Shown piece after piece: positions 62,783 to 64,000 of a stretch of DNA of 64,000 nucleotides. Each line of letters starts with the position of its first letter. The stretch's first letter is position 1. Position numbers and translations under genes: made by a program. Where the stretch lies: NCBI GenBank assembly GCA_018907035.1, contig JACCIC010000001.1:7429501-7493500 (forward strand), in the 5' to 3' direction. The notes beneath the pieces are model-generated. The model saw only the letters and a list, made by a program, of their open reading frames with translations, did no database searches and was not told the origin of the DNA. The stretch comes from Sycobia sp. Sy_11. Taxonomy: Eukaryota > Arthropoda > Insecta > Hymenoptera > Epichrysomallidae.

Positions 62783-64000
62783 GAGTGTGAATAAGTCTTT
62801 CCCGTTTTTTGTAAGAGATGGCGCCACCAATACTGTGCGAGTATTCAATGGTTACATATGTCATAATCAAAGCTTATTCATATGTCAACAATTCCATACT
62901 AACACATTAGTTAAAATTTTTTCGCATCATAAATTTTTGATATCGTGAAAATGTCGAAATTTGAGCCGAGTCGACGTCATTTGCGGAAAGTTTCACTTTA
63001 TTGGTTCAATTTGAAGAAATCTGCTGCCGAGACGCATCGATTGCTTCAGGAGGCTTATGGAGAAGGTTGTGTCGATGATTCAAGTATTCGCGGATGATTT
63101 CGACGCTTCAAAAGCGGTGATTTCGACGTGGAAGACAAGGAGCGTTCCGGGCGGCCGCAAATCTTTGAAGATCGAGAATTGGCGACTTTGCTTGATGAAG
63201 ATTCTTGTCAAACGCAAGAAGAACTTGCTGAAGCATTGGGAGTTGACCGAACAACCATTTCCAAGCGTTTGAAAGCCATGGGAATGATCCAAAAGCAAGG
63301 AAATTGGGTGCCGTACGAACTGAAGCTGAGAGACGTCGAACGGCGTTTTTTCACTTGCGAACAGCTGCTTCAGCGACATAAAAGAAAGGGTTTTCTGCAT
63401 CGTATCGTGACTGGCGATGAAAAGTGGATACGTTACGATAATCCGAAGCGAAGAAAATCACGGGGACTACCCGGCCATGCATCATCATCGACGGCCAAGC
63501 CAAATATTCATGGCGCCAAGCTCATGCTCTGTATATGGTGGGACCAGCTAGGTGTGGTTTACTATGAGCTTCTGAAACCGAATGAAAGGATCACAGGCGA
63601 GGTCTATCGACGACAATTGATGCGTTTGAGCCGCGCACTGCGAGAAAAACGGCCACAATACTCCGACATAATGCACCGCCGGTGAAAACATACTTAGAAA
63701 CGCTCAAATGGGAAGTCCTACCCCACCCGCCGTATAGTCCAGACGTTGCTCCGTCTGATTACCATCTCTTCAGATCGATGACGCATGGCCTGGCTGACCA
63801 GCACTTCCATTCCTACGAGGAAGCCAAAAAATGGGTGGATGACTGGATAGAGGCCAAACCGGTCGAATTTTTTCGCAACGGGATTCGTATGTTGCCAGAA
63901 AGATGGGAAAAAGTTGTAGCTAGCGATGGCCAATACTTTCAATAATTCATTTGTAACCATTTTTTCACAATAAAGGCTCAAAATTTGAAAAAAAACGGGA
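62779..64000 (+). mobile_element. Second mariner element, inactive, cut by the window end
   Basis: Left terminal repeat TTAGGAGTGTGAATAAGTCT at 62779, inserted in a (TA)n tract. The last bases of the window (AAAAAAAACGGGA) are the start of the inverted right terminal repeat, so nearly the whole element is present. Its repeats and transposase differ from the copy at 57501-58787, so it belongs to another mariner subfamily; the SKFEPSRRHLRKVSLYWFNL start resembles the cecropia-type group. Confidence 0.9.
62951..63945 (+). pseudogene. Mariner transposase with stop, frameshift and lost catalytic residue
   Basis: ATG at 62951. An in-frame TGA at 63095-63097 stands where a Trp is usual, before FRRFKSGDFDVEDKERSGRP. 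The frame is then open to 63685 and includes the helix-turn-helix region (QEELAEALGVDRTTISKRLK) and the first catalytic Asp in IVTGDEKW. Near 63655-63680 a deletion removes the HDNARPH block with the second catalytic Asp and shifts the frame. The C-terminal part resumes at about 63682 with the third Asp in HPPYSPDVAPSDYHLF and ends at TAA 63943-63945. Confidence 0.92.

Noticed and set aside
1..64000. tRNA or rRNA genes
   Set aside because: I saw no convincing cloverleaf with A and B box sequences and no rRNA-like stretch, though I could not run a covariance search.

Overview
The window looks like an insect chromosome segment. It is AT-rich, intron-rich, full of (TA)n and (CT)n microsatellites, and carries mariner, BEL/Pao, Gypsy-type and Mutator/YqaJ-type element remains. 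A hymenopteran such as an ant or wasp fits best, but that is inference; the sequence alone does not fix the species.

Positions 1-30790, plus strand: one host gene, the DCC/neogenin/frazzled netrin receptor. I could place 24 coding exons (1646 to 30790). Their splice phases agree throughout, giving 1463 codons plus stop. In order they encode four Ig domains, an unusually long linker of about 100 residues, six fibronectin III domains, one membrane helix, and a cytoplasmic tail with the P1 and P3 motifs of the family. The signal-peptide exon is not recognisable and should lie upstream of the window. The 5' two thirds has GC-rich exons separated by introns of mostly 1-6 kb; the 3' third has AT-rich exons with mostly short introns. 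Introns hold microsatellites, a TA-flanked MITE (19694-20160) and two fold-back style repeats.

Positions 30791-64000 are mostly a transposon graveyard. A Gypsy-like LTR element on the minus strand (35833-38728) keeps both LTRs and a polypurine tract but has lost most of pol. Two BEL/Pao derivatives (41313-43487 minus; 43785-44843 plus) also keep both LTRs with only part of pol or gag between. Then come a degenerate non-LTR reverse transcriptase (46380-47000), a decayed Mutator-like transposase plus YqaJ nuclease (about 55800-57252, minus), a complete but dead mariner with both terminal repeats (57501-58787, minus), and a second dead mariner cut by the window end (62779-64000, plus). Fold-back and inverted-repeat structures lie between them.

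The only good host-gene candidate in this second half is a small two-exon gene at 49064-49692. It has a TATA box, an arthropod-type initiator, a signal-peptide exon, a consensus donor, a phase-matched acceptor and a short second exon. Its function is unknown.
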